NCBI GenBank assembly: GCA_033239125.1
Contig: BSWB01000005.1
Span: 18,963,447-19,027,446 of the forward strand
DNA length: 64,000 bases
Reading direction: 5' to 3'
Source: Fagopyrum homotropicum
Lineage: Eukaryota > Streptophyta > Magnoliopsida > Caryophyllales > Polygonaceae
Shown here: positions 1 through 10,175 of the stretch, piece after piece
Position numbering within the stretch: the stretch's first letter is position 1
Layout of the letters: the number at the start of each line of letters is the position of its first letter
Notes under the pieces: model-generated
The model's input: only the letters and a program-made list of their open reading frames with translations
The model's database searches: none
Told to the model about the DNA's origin: nothing
Position numbers and translations under genes: made by a program

Positions 1-780
1 CTCTAAGGGCTAATAACCTGTCAGAACTCATCTTCAGAAATTTGCACTGTCAGACGACCTCGGTTGCTGACAAGACTCAGGAACACCTCGGTCGAGGTGC
101 AGGTCGACTGGACCGAGGCGAAGACAGTCGCGATTCCAATTCTCAGAATTTCAGTTCTTTTCCCCCAAAAATCACTACAAATGCTTCCTATGGGGTACTT
201 AAGCCTTTTCTCAACAGATTTAAGGGCAACCAAAGCCCAAATCGAAGTAAACGAACGAGTTAGGGTTTCGATCGTTTTTACCTCGTTCCGGCTGATGCAC
301 TCGAATTTCTTGCAGATTTGTAGTTGCAATAGGATCCTCTACTCTTTAATTGCAGGTTGGAAGCGAAATCTTCGAAAACGAGCGAGAAACGAAGGAAGCG
401 AGGTGGATCTGTCGCCGCGGTCGAGGAAGGTAAATAAAAAGTGAAAAGTAATTTTTTTTCCCCTTTTATACTGTTACTGGATCTGCTGTCACCTCGGTCG
501 AGATGGTCTCGACTGGACCGAGGTGGTACGGACCGAGGTGGTTCTGCAGGAACCCTAGTCGCCTCGGTTGCTCAAGAATCAACTCGGTCGAGGTGGTCTC
601 GACTGGACCGAGGTGTCTCAGTCAAACTTCGTCTTCTCGAATTCTCGAACTTCTGTCCTTCCAGTTGTGCTCCTTCCTTAGATATTCCCTGTTGTCTGTC
701 CAGAATGCCAAAAACAAAGCAAAGCAAAACAAAAACAAAAACTATCTAAACTAGACTAGAAAACGGGAAAGAAAGCAATA
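1..780 (-). other. G1 tail between pol and the 3' LTR
   Basis: This stretch lies downstream of pol on the minus strand. It is rich in a 16-bp inverted repeat of the CACCTCGGTCGAGGTG type (84-99, 490-505, 580-595, plus several half sites). A TATA-like TATAAAAGGGG lies on the minus strand at 460-470. Downstream of it is a minus-strand open frame of 102 codons (329 to 21) that I do not recognise. G2 has homologous sequence only for the first ~250 bases after pol. The rest may be family-specific untranslated DNA or a captured fragment. Confidence 0.55.
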
Positions 781-808
781 CCTTGGGTTGCCTCCCAAGA
801 AGCGCTTG
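781..808 (-). other. Conserved post-pol motif (GCGCTT...GGGAGGCAACCC)
   Basis: On the minus strand this reads CAAGCGCTT followed by CTTGGGAGGCAACCCAAGG. The same block follows pol in G2 (11259-11286) and G6 (63446-63469). TTGGG and CCCAA can pair around AGGCAA, and AAGCGCTT is itself palindromic. Many plant Athila/Tat-type elements carry a similar block; its role is not known to me. Confidence 0.8.
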
Positions 809-840
809 ATTTAAGGTCGCTAGCTGGACCATGATGCATC

Positions 841-2415
841 TCAAACGAGGTAGGAGGTGCCCTCACCCCATACTTCACCTCCATCGTGGGGTGAAGTAAG
901 TAGATCCATCAAACGTTCCAACAAGTGTAAGTGCTCATCGGGGAATGAATCGTCTATGGGTGGGTTATCCGCCTCGCGGGAGGATTCCGGTAGCCGGCTG
1001 AGGTGATCCGCAACGGAGTTCTCGGATCCCTTCTTATCGCGGATCTCTAGGTCAAACTCTTGGAGCAAGAGAATCCATCGAATAAGGCGCGGCTTGGCAT
1101 CTTTCTTAGCCAACAAGTAACGAATGGCTGCGTGGTCGGTGTAGACAATGACTTTCGCTCCTACTAGATAGGAACGAAACTTCTCGAAAGCATATACAAC
1201 CGCCAATAACTCCTTCTCGGTGGTAGCGTAGTTGCGTTGTGCTTCATCTAGCGTTTTGCTAGCATAATAAATGGCGGTGGTCCGTCCATCTTTCTTCTGT
1301 CCAAGCACCGCTCCTACGGCTACGTCACTAGCGTCACACATGACCTCAAAGGGCAAGGTCCAATCGGGAGGCTGGATAATGGGGGAGATCAACGCTTCCT
1401 TAATCCTGTAAAAAACATCAAGACACTCCTGGGAAAACTCGAAAACAACATCTTTATTCAAGAGGTTAGTTAGAGGTTTAGAAATCTTAGAGAAGTCCTT
1501 GATGAATCTCCTGTAGAAGCCTGCATGCCCGAGAAAACTCCTCACACCTTTAACAGAACAAGGAGGAGGGAGTTTCTCAATAGTCTCGATCTTAGCTCGA
1601 TCGACCTCAATACCTCGATTAGAAACGAGGTGTCCTAGCACAATGCCTTCATTAACCATAAAATGACACTTCTCCCAATTTAAAACAAGGTTAGTGTCTT
1701 CACATCTTTTAAGCACTAGGGAAAGGTTAGATAGGCAATCATCAAAAGAGGAACCATATACAGAAAAGTCATCCATGAATACCTCCATGATCTCCTCTAT
1801 GTACTCGGAAAAGATAGCCATCATGCATCGCTGGAAGGTAGCGGCTGCATTGCACAATCCGAATGGCATCCTCCGATAGGCAAACGTCCCCCAAGGACAA
1901 GTGAAAATGGTCTTCTCTTGATCATCCGGATGGATAGGAATCTGGAAGAACCCACTATAGCCGTCCAAGTAGCAAAAGTGTGAATGCTGGGCCAACCGTT
2001 CGAGCATTTGATCGATGAAGGGAAGCGGAAAATGATCCTTCCGAGTTGCCGTGTTCAGCTTCCTATAATCGATGCAAACTCTCCAGCCTGTAACGGTCCT
2101 CGTTGGGATCAACTCGTTGTTCTTATTCGTCACAACGGTCATCCCTCCTTTCTTCGGAACGACATGCACCGGGCTAACCCACTTGCTGTCCGAGATAGGA
2201 TAAATAATACCTGCATCCAACAACTTAAGAACCTCCTTCTTCACAACCTCTTTCATGATCGGATTTAACCGTCTTTGAGGTTCCCGTGAAGTCTTATGAT
2301 TATCTTCCATTAGAACTCTATGCATGTAGAAAGAAGGTTTAATGCCAATAAGATCATCCGTGGTGTAACCTGTAGCCCTTCGATGCTTTCTCAGGACATG
2401 CATTAACTTAGACAA
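841..2415 (-). CDS. G1 pol: reverse transcriptase-RNase H, integrase lost
   Basis: Encodes the RT and RNase H of the element, which copy element RNA into DNA in cytoplasmic particles. RT landmarks: the VHVVPKKGGMTVV block (about residue 80), YRRMPFGLCNAAATFQ, and the catalytic FMDDF at about residue 212. RNase H landmarks: MCDASD (about 357), TTEKELLAVVYAFEKF, YTDHAAIRYL, ADHLSR. The frame continues directly from gag-protease, separated only by a TAA at 2416-2418 where G6 has no stop. After ADHLSRL and the acidic DDSF segment it runs into unrelated residues and stops. Comparison with G6 shows that the whole integrase has been deleted: the conserved post-pol motif follows at 808. No plausible ATG is needed, because this is the downstream part of one polyprotein. 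Confidence 0.9.
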   Translation of the reverse strand: MSKLMHVLRKHRRATGYTTDDLIGIKPSFYMHRVLMEDNHKTSREPQRRLNPIMKEVVKKEVLKLLDAGIIYPISDSKWVSPVHVVPKKGGMTVVTNKNNELIPTRTVTGWRVCIDYRKLNTATRKDHFPLPFIDQMLERLAQHSHFCYLDGYSGFFQIPIHPDDQEKTIFTCPWGTFAYRRMPFGLCNAAATFQRCMMAIFSEYIEEIMEVFMDDFSVYGSSFDDCLSNLSLVLKRCEDTNLVLNWEKCHFMVNEGIVLGHLVSNRGIEVDRAKIETIEKLPPPCSVKGVRSFLGHAGFYRRFIKDFSKISKPLTNLLNKDVVFEFSQECLDVFYRIKEALISPIIQPPDWTLPFEVMCDASDVAVGAVLGQKKDGRTTAIYYASKTLDEAQRNYATTEKELLAVVYAFEKFRSYLVGAKVIVYTDHAAIRYLLAKKDAKPRLIRWILLLQEFDLEIRDKKGSENSVADHLSRLPESSREADNPPIDDSFPDEHLHLLERLMDLLTSPHDGGEVWGEGTSYLV

Positions 2416-5358
2416 TTAAGATTCGGAAAGGGAAGCACTAACAATAACGGGATAAGTAGAATCCGGTCCAAAAAAGATATACCTCAAATGACTGGGGAGT
2501 TGCTTAAGCTCCACGACTGGGGGTGCTTTCTGGGGGGAATCCATGCTTCCTCTTTCCAGTGGAGTGGTATCAGAAACTAGACTCGATGAAGTCTCAGTTT
2601 GAATCATCTCGCCTTCGACCTCGGTCGAGGCGCATAGGTGTTGACCGAGATGTTCTTCGGTCGCCTCGCTCAATCCAGAAAGTGCCTCGGTCGAGGTACT
2701 ACTACTGGATCCGAGACTGGAGATCTTCGTCTCCTGGATTAGCTTCTCAGTTGTAGCTCCTGGATCCTCTTCCAGTGCCTTCAAGCTCCGTATATCTTCA
2801 TCACAAGAAGCATCTATACCTTCCTCCATCAAACTGAAGCTAATAACTCGTTCGAGTGGGTCGTTAATAAGGATAGAGCTCACCAATTCTCTTGATTCTT
2901 CTTCATCGTAGATGTTGAAGATATCATCAGTTAGTTGCTCCCCTTTCATGGCCGCAAGTAGTGCGAACTCCACCTCATCGCCACCAACATTGAATTTCAA
3001 CTTGGCGTTTTTGCAATCCACGTTGCAACCCGAAGTTGCTAGAAATGGCCTCCCGAGAATAATAGGAACAGGATAATCTGCGGGAATGTCAAGTACGACA
3101 AAATATATGGGTAGATAGAAGTTACCTAACTTGACCGGAACGTCTTCCAAGATGCCCACGGGATGGGTAATGGAGCGATCCGCCATATAAAGTCGAATCT
3201 TGACCGGCTTGGGCTCTCCAAGACCGATCTTCGTGCATAGCTCCAGCGGGATGATGCTCACGCTGGCTCCTAGATCACAAAGGGCTTCACAAGTTACATC
3301 CCCAACTTGAATGGGAATGCAAAATGAGCCGGGATCTCTCAACTTAGGTGGCATCTTTTCCTTCATGATCTTGATAAGCTCCGAAGATTTAGATGTCATC
3401 CTAACTTCACCAACATCCTCCAGCTTCCTCTTCCTTGATAAGATTTCTTTTAAGAACTTCCCATAGGCGGGCATACCTAAAATAGCATCAAGGAAAGCAA
3501 TATTAATATGTAGCTTATTCATCAAGTCAAGAAACTTACCAAAGTGCTTGTCTAGATGTGCTCTGGCTCTGGACTGAGGGAATGGAAGTGGTGGTTTGTA
3601 TGCAGGAGGTGGAACATAATTTTCTGTCGTCCCTCCTGCTTTCTGTTGCTCCGCCTCGGTTGGCATCTCGGTCGAGGTGTTCTTCGTCTGGATCTGGACC
3701 GAGGTGGTCAACGTCGAGCGAGGTACTGGATCTGCAGTTTTGAGTCCACTCCTCGTCGTTATGGCCATGCACTGGCCCTTAGGGTTAGTTTCTGTCTTTG
3801 CTGGAAGCTTCCCTGGATCTCTTGGCGCTTCATTCGCCCTATTAGCAAGTTGTTGTTCGAAGGACTTTTGGGCCCTCGAAAATGAAGTCATAGAATTCTC
3901 CATAGCGCTAAGCGTGATCAAAATTGCCTCCAGAACTGCGTCTTTCTTTTCTGGCTGAGACGAACTTGATCCTTGCCCTTGGCTTTTCAATGGAGTAGAA
4001 GAAGAAGAAGAAGGGGAAGAGAGGAAAGGGTTAGAGGAATCATTAGAATTGGAGTTTGAATGATTGTTACCGTGATTTTGGTTATTCGCCCTCCAGTTGT
4101 TGCTATTGGATCCTCTATTATTGTTGTTGTAGTTGTTGTTTCGGGGACCGTTGTTGTTGTTACGGTACCCGTTATTGTTGTTGTTCCTTTGCCCTTGCTC
4201 TTCCTTCTTAGTTTGAGCCATCAAGAGCTCCTTTAATTGCTTCACGTCGTTCTTCAATGAAGTGAGTTGATTGTTGTTGGGTTGAGTCTCTTGAAAGTTG
4301 ACTCTTTTAATTCCACCTTCAGCTCCTTGGTGGGTATACTTCTCCATGTGTAAGGCTTGCTTCTCAATGAAGTCCCAAGCCTCATCAATCGCCATGTCCA
4401 TGAAGGTAACGGCGGAGAGTAGTTGGATATTGAACTGGGTGCTTCTGTCCAACCCTTTGAAGTAGATCTCCAACAACTCGATCTTTGGAATCCCATGATG
4501 TGGGCAATCCAAAAGGATATCCTTGAACCGCTCCCAAGATTTGGACAAGCTCTTCTTGTCCTTCATAATGAAAGCATTGATCTTCCCTCTCATTTCGGCG
4601 GTCTTTGAGGGGGGAAAGAATTTTGTCAAGAATTCCGTGGTCATCTCCTCCCATGTGCTGATTTTTCCTGGAGGAAGAGATTGATACCAAGTAAGAGCTC
4701 TATCTTTTAAAGAAAAGTAAAAAGGTCTTAGCTTGTAGTTGTTATTCTCAATTCTGGGAGGTCGCAAGGTTTCCATCAAGATCTCGTAATTTTGAAGATG
4801 TTGATGCGGCGACTCCTTCTCTAGCCCTCCGAATTGGCATTGGCGAATCATGGCTAGAACTTGCGGTCGAAGTTTGTAGTCATGATCTGCTGGATCTCCT
4901 AGGTTCACTCCTGGACGCCTCAGTTGTTGATTAGGGTCCATCCTTTGACCTAGGGTTTGTGGAATTCCTGCAAGAAGAACATCTCGGACTGGCACCCGAG
5001 GTGGAAGTACATCGGCCGGGGCGTGAGGTACTGGAATCTGCCTCGGTCGAGGATCAGCTACTGGATCCTACATCGGTCGAGGATCAACAGGAGGATCTTC
5101 CCTCGGTCGAAGTAGAATCTGGTCTCGTATGACTGCAATCTCAGCTTCGATTGCTGCAGTCTTGGTGCGATTCTCTTCTTTCTCTTGCCTGAGTTCTTCC
5201 TTGCTGAGGCGTAGCAGCTCTAGCGCCTCTTTCAATTGGGCCGCAAGATCACGATCGTCTTGTTGGGCCATCTTTGCTTCTCTTAAGCGTCGCTTGTAAG
5301 TCTTTTCTGGTTCGGGATCGTAAGGAACGATTTTCTTCCCAACACGGGTTCTTCGCAT
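2416..5358 (-). CDS. G1 gag-protease polyprotein (one in-frame stop)
   Basis: Start chosen at the ATG of MRRTRVG (5358) because G3, G5 and G6 begin with the same MRR[TS]R motif. Order: DPEPEKT segment and a charged coiled coil (5350-5130); an in-frame TAG at 5068-5070; the TLGQRMDPN block; the retrotransposon gag domain with WYQSLP, FLTKFFPPSKT and DCPHHGIPK (about 4830-4400); an Asn-rich tract (about 4200-4050); AITTRSG; then an aspartic protease with DLGAS (about 3275) and ILGRPFL (about 3050). No CCHC zinc knuckle is visible; the Asn-rich tract occupies that place. The protease-RT linker and the post-gag linker contain the CACCTCGGTCGAGGTG-type repeat (2617-2632, 2683-2698, 3664-3679). Gag forms the particle and protease cuts the polyprotein. 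The stop makes it nonfunctional unless read through. Confidence 0.9.
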
Positions 5359-5460
5359 ATACCTAAGAAAGAACCTGCAAAAGTCGTCACTCAAGTGGAG
5401 TGGTTAGATGAAACGGGGCAAGCGCCCCAAGAGCAAACCGTACCGGCTCGGTCTAGACCA

Positions 5461-5480
5461 AGTCCCCGGCAACGGCGCCA
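5461..5480 (-). other. G1 primer binding site, tRNA-Asp type
   Basis: On the minus strand the sequence is TGGCGCCGTTGCCGGGGAC. It is complementary to the 3' end of plant tRNA-Asp(GTC), which ends CCCCGGCAACGGCG plus CCA. It lies 6 bases inside the LTR, where minus-strand DNA synthesis is primed. Confidence 0.9.
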
Positions 5481-5486
5481 AAAACT

Positions 5487-7235
5487 TGTTCGCTCCAAAC
5501 GGTGTGTGCAAGCTTTAAATTTATAACCCTAGACTTAAGCTTAAAACAAGGATGCGAACCCGCAGTGTACGGGTCAATCGTAGTAAAAGCAAGAAAAATT
5601 CCAGGGGTCGATCACAGGGACTCGGTGAAACAAAGTCAATACGGTGTGCTTATGTCAATACTAACCACAAGAGCGATTAACACAATCAAAGATGAATAAG
5701 AAGTCAATAAAGCAAACATGCAATTCTAGGGATTAAAGCATCTAGTTGTGGTTCCAACTCAAGATCTATAGATAAGCGGATAAAGCTGAGATTTTTGCGT
5801 GGGGAAGGTGTTTCTAAAGTGGAGTAGATCACCGGGTAAGTCTCACTACACACTAATCCTAAACCGTAACTCCTATTACCGGGTAAGTCTCAAGGAATCA
5901 AGATAAAGAACTATAACCTCAAACTAACACACCATCTAAGGGAATAGAATCAACCTTTACCGGGTAAGTCTCAGGCTAACTCACAAAGATGGGATGGAAG
6001 CACACTCAAACCCCAATAAAGGATAAACCTTTATTACCTACACTTATGATCGTTTATACACAAACTAAGGAATTACCGGGTAAGTCTCATCCTAAGCTTG
6101 CATTGAACCAGGAAAGGTGTAATAAGAATAGGATTTGGCAAACTCTAACACTTAACTCTCAGTTATGGATCAGATAAGCCACCTCGGTCAGAAGAATTCC
6201 ACCCCGGCCGAGATGTTCATCGACTGAACGAGATGCTTAGGGTTAAGGTTAAAGACTCGAGCTTTCAGGATCCTACTGGAATCTAAGATTATTCTATCAT
6301 TGTTTTCCCCACAACCTTCAGCCAATCACCCTAGAATCACACAAGGAAATTAGTCACTCATCATCATAATGAAAGTATTAAAATATATGGGAAGAAGTTG
6401 AATATTTGAACAAAGAAGAATTTAATGAAAAGACTTCAATAACTGAATCAAATATCACAACAAAGCGTTCCTTGGATAACAATCCAAAAAGACAAGACAA
6501 CAATTGAGGGAATTGAAGACAATCTTACAAAACCCTTCAAATAAGCTATAAAAGCTATGGACTTCAATCTTCCATCAACCTTCAAAAAGGTTCTTCGAAA
6601 CTCCCAACTGGAGTATGCTGCTGCTGCTGCGTAATTTTCGGTGTAAGCGGGATTGTTGTATGCGGGATCTAAGCACGATCGGATTTGTGGAAAATCCAAC
6701 CCTTTTTATAGGAAAATAACCCTCCAAAGATAATAAATCTTAGAAAGATATTCTCCCATAAATATAGGTAAAATATATGATTCTGCATATCTCCTTCCTT
6801 CCAGGAGCCAAGCCCAAAAATATAAGATCACTTTCCAAATTTAAAAGATCTCAGCCAAGAATAAAAATATTCTCGCCGCGTCCTAGGTGTTCGCCTCGGT
6901 CGAGTCGGCGTCTCTGGATCACCTCGGTCGAGATGAATCTCTGGTCAACCGAGGTGAGTCGTAACTGAATGTGAAATCTCTCAAAACTGGTCCCAAGTAA
7001 ATCTTTAATCCATGACTATGCTCCCTGGATGTAGCTCCAAATGACTCATGACTCCTTTTTGATGCAAAACGTACCATTTTACCTGCAATTACAACAAAAC
7101 TAGGTGTAGACCTCGATTCTCGTAAAGGTAGATGAAATGGTAGTAAAATCACATAATGTACATACAAACATGCAGATTATGAAAGATAAAACGTCCAAAC
7201 AAACCCCAAAATATAGACTATAATTCATGCTATCA
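5487..7235 (-). repeat. G1 5' LTR (about 1.75 kb)
   Basis: On the minus strand it starts TGATAGCATG (7235) and ends GGAGCGAACA (5487). A TATA box TATAAAAAGGG lies at 6710-6700 on the minus strand. Four copies of GACTTACCCGGTAA (seen on plus as ACCGGGTAAGTC at 5831, 5878, 5959 and 6075) lie downstream of it. Two clusters of the 16-bp inverted repeat type are present, one in U3 (6890-6960, with CACCTCGGTCGAGATG at 6920-6935) and one in the transcribed part (6180-6235). Near the end is the GACCCGTACACTGCGGGTT hairpin-forming block shared by all Athila-type LTRs here. Confidence 0.92.
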
Positions 7236-8068
7236 CTCACTGCCACTCATATCATAAACCGATGTCCATTACAAGTCTTACTAAACAAGTCTCCTTTTGA
7301 ACTCTTGTTCCATGCTCATGCAGACTATTCATCCCTTCGTGTCTTTGGTTGTTTATGCTTTGTAAGCACCACACCTGCTCATCGAGATAAATTTCAGCCA
7401 AGAGCCATTCCATGTGTTTTTCTTGGATACCCATTCGGGAACAAAGGTTATAAAATCCTTACCATATCTTCTAGAGAGATCATATTTTCTAGAGACATTG
7501 TCTTCCATGAAACAATATTTCCCTTCCATCACATTGGTTCATATTGTCCTACTTTACCAATTATATCACCATCTTCTTCCTTTGATACTTCCATTTTCAT
7601 CCCTTCTTCCACGACTTCATCTCTAACAGCTCCTCATACATGTGATAATACCAATCCTCTTTCCACTTTTCCCTTATCACCCCCTACAACTACTTTGCCT
7701 CATACAACATCTTCATCCCAATCCCCCATACCTTCACAACCTGATTCTTCTCTACCCATATCCCAATCTCTTGTGCCACCTCGATGTTCCACTCGCCCAC
7801 ATCAAACTCCATCTTACCTTCATGACTTCGTCTGCAACTATGGGTCGAGCAACTTACCTTCACCAAGTATGTTTCGTTCTTCCTCCTACCCTTGTTCACA
7901 CTTTGCCTTTATAACCTCATTCTTTTCTTATGTTGAACCCACCACATATCACGAAGCCTCTAAGAACTCTTATTGGATACATGCCATGTAACAAGAATAC
8001 CATGCACTCCAAGCAAACGATACCTGAGATATTATGCCTTTACTTCACAACAAAAAGGCGATCGGTTC
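7236..8068 (+). pseudogene. Ty1/copia pol relic 1: integrase C-terminal part to RT start
   Basis: Frame 7227-7991 reads as the end of a copia integrase: THIINR, LLNKSPFELLF, then VFGCLCF, PCVFLGYPFGNKGYK and REIIFSRDIVFHE, followed by a Ser/Pro/Thr-rich linker. After a stop at 7989 the frame continues with the usual WI-AM, LQAND and HNKKAIG motifs that precede the copia RT. It ends at the G2 LTR (8069). The next residues of that RT motif (KWVFKI) are found at 35736-35754, on the other side of G2. The first nine residues of the open frame at 7227 belong to the G1 LTR. The relic is the oldest visible layer of the left block and hosts both G1 and G2. Confidence 0.85.
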
Positions 8069-9978
8069 TAATAGCATGTATTATAGTCTATGTTTTGGGA
8101 TCGGTTTAGACGTTTTATCTTCAATAATCTGCATGTATAAATGTACATTCTGTGATTATATTGCTATTTCATCTACCTTTGCGAGAATCGAGGTCTACAC
8201 CTAGTTTCGATGTAATCGTAGGTAAAACGACACGTTTTGGATTGAAATGGAGCTAAGGGAGCTAAGGAGTCATTGGAGCTACATTCTGGAGCTTAAGGAA
8301 GAACTCAGGAGGAATGGAAATGGATTAAAGATTTACTTTGGACAAGATTTAAGAGATTTCACATTCAGTTGAGATTCACCTCGGTTAGCTACAGTACCAC
8401 CTCGACCGAGGTGATCTTAAGGAGCGTCGCGACCGAGGTGAACACCCTATCGCTAGCGAGATCTTATTTTTGGCCGAGATCTTTTATTTTTGGAAGGAAG
8501 ATATCATATATTTCTGGAAGGAAGATATTATTCTAGGAGATTTATTTTAGGAGATATGGATATATTTTATAGGAAATTATCTTTTTAAGATATTTCCTAT
8601 AAAATTATATTTTTAAGATAATTTTATTTTAGGAGATATGGATATATTTTATAGAAATATCTTATATCTGTAAGGAAGATATTTATTTTAGGAGATATGT
8701 ATATATTTTATAGGAAATTATCTTTTTAAGATATTTTATCTTTGAAAGATAATTCTCCTATAAAAAGGGTTGGATTATCTACAATTCAACCATCTTCGGA
8801 TCAAGAGATTTCAGATCTTCGGATCAGCAATGCTTGGAGGCTGAATACTTAGATATTCACAGCATCAAAAGTCCTGCAATTGTGGAAGATTTCCCTTCGA
8901 AATTGAAGGAAGAAGGAAGGATTCCTTGTTGAAGCTAGCCTTTGAAGGAAGTTTTCTGAGATTTCTCTAGGCTACTTTTGGTTGGTTGTTCTTGTTGATT
9001 TGTGACTTGGAAACACTGATTTGTCACATATTGGATTCAGTTATTGAAGTCTTTTCATCAAAGTCTTCTTGTTTGATAACTGATTCCTTCTTATTAAAGT
9101 TGATTATTCTTATCATGATGATTGTTGGCTAAATTTCTTTTGCGATTCTAGGGTAATTGACTAAAAGTTGTTGATAGAATGATCTTAATCCTAGCCGGAC
9201 CTTGAAAGCTCGAGTCTTTATCTTAACCGACGAACACCTCGCTCAGTCGATGAACACCTCGGCCGGGGTGGATTCTGTCTGACCGAGGTGAACGTTTTCC
9301 TGATCCTAATCTGAGTTAAGATCCAGTTTGCCAAACCCTGTCCTTGTTAATCCTTTCCTGGTTCAATTCAAGCCTAGGATGAGACTTACCCGTTGACTCG
9401 TTTGCTTGTTTACCTAAGATCATAAGCTATAGGTAATAAAGGTTTATCCTTTATTGGGGTTTGAGTGTGCTTCCATTCCAATCTTGAGAGTTAGCCTGAG
9501 ACTTACCCGGTAAAGGTTGATTCTGTCCACTTGGTTGGTTTGTTAGTTTGAGGTTATAGTTCTTTACCTTAGTTCCTTGCAACTTACCCGGTAATAGGAA
9601 TTACGGTTTGGGATAGTGAGTAGTGAGACTTACCCGGTGATCTATTCCTACCTTAGAAACACCTTCCCTTGCAAAATCTCAGCTTTGTCCGCTATATCCT
9701 TAGATCTTGAGTATAACCATAACTGGATGTCTTAATCTTTAGAAGCCGCATTTCATCTTATTTGACTTATATCATCTTTGATTGCTTTGATTGCTTTTGA
9801 TTGATTGCATTACTTGATAACCGATTCTTTGCTTGGTTTTGCCTAAATCCCTGTGTTCGACCCCTGGAATTTCTTGCTTTTACTACAATTGACCCGTACA
9901 GTGCGGGTTCGCATCCTTGTTTAAGCATATTTCCTCAGTTATAAATTTAAACCTTGCACACACTTTTTGGAGAGAACA
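8069..9978 (+). repeat. G2 5' LTR
   Basis: Starts TAATAGCATG (the expected TG mutated to TA) and ends GAGAGAACA. U3 has a cluster with the perfect-arm site CACCTCGACCGAGGTG at 8398-8413 and further half sites to 8460. A stretch of repeated TTTTAGGAGATATGGATATATTTTA-type sequence fills 8470-8750. TATA box TATAAAAAG at 8759-8767. The four ACTTACCC motifs start at 9384, 9501, 9582 and 9628. A second inverted-repeat cluster is at 9237-9290 (CACCTCGGCCGGGGTG at 9255-9270). The CCCTGTGTTCGACCCC and GACCCGTACAGTGCGGGTT blocks are at 9850-9910. Confidence 0.9.
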
Positions 9979-9984
9979 AGTATT

Positions 9985-10004
9985 TGGCGCCGTTGCCGGG
10001 GATC
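9985..10004 (+). other. G2 primer binding site (tRNA-Asp type), first copy
   Basis: TGGCGCCGTTGCCGGGGATC, a full match to the complement of the tRNA-Asp(GTC) 3' end, 6 bases after the LTR. Confidence 0.9.
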
Positions 10005-10057
10005 GAACTGTTCAAAATAGACATAGTTTTGTCCCTCGGCAGCGCCTGAACAAGTTT

Positions 10058-10076
10058 TGGCGCCGTTGCCGGGGAT
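10058..10076 (+). other. Second primer-site copy in the G2 leader
   Basis: GAACAAG followed by TTTTGGCGCCGTTGCCGGGGAT is repeated 73 bases downstream of the first primer site. It duplicates the LTR-end/primer junction without the rest of the LTR. Only the first copy is in the position normally used. Confidence 0.85.
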
Positions 10077-10175
10077 TTGGTTTAGATCAAGCCGGTTACG
10101 GTTGTCTTTCGGGGCTATTGCCCATGTTGCTATTAACCGCTTTTCCTATGAGTTTTGTAGTTTTCAGGATATCCG

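Larger units (their letters stand above)
1..7235 (-). mobile_element. G1: Athila-type Ty3/gypsy element, partial, minus strand
   Basis: Read on the minus strand, it has an LTR at 7235-5487, a tRNA-Asp type primer site just inside it, a gag-protease-RT-RNase H reading frame (5358 to 841), and an untranslated tail that runs off the window at base 1. The opposite LTR is not in the window. The element sits in a Ty1/copia pol relic: base 7236 onward is copia integrase in frame. Clade is inferred from the tRNA-Asp primer site, the DLGAS protease motif, the FMDDF RT motif and the AITTRSG motif after gag, all familiar in Athila elements. The integrase is missing and two in-frame stops interrupt the frame, so it is defective. 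Flank CTCAC (7236-7240) would be one target-site duplication copy; the partner is off-window. Confidence 0.9.

Noticed and set aside
2416..2418. Programmed stop or readthrough between gag-protease and RT in G1
   Set aside because: G6 has no stop there and has stops at other domain boundaries (55102, 61973), so simple decay is more likely.
3536..3958. Several overlapping frames on both strands inside G1 gag
   Set aside because: Shadows of the gag-protease frame caused by biased composition; no domains.
5831..6090. CRISPR-like array formed by the four ACCGGGTAAGTC motifs
   Set aside because: Plant LTR, unequal but conserved intervals, short repeats, no cas genes.
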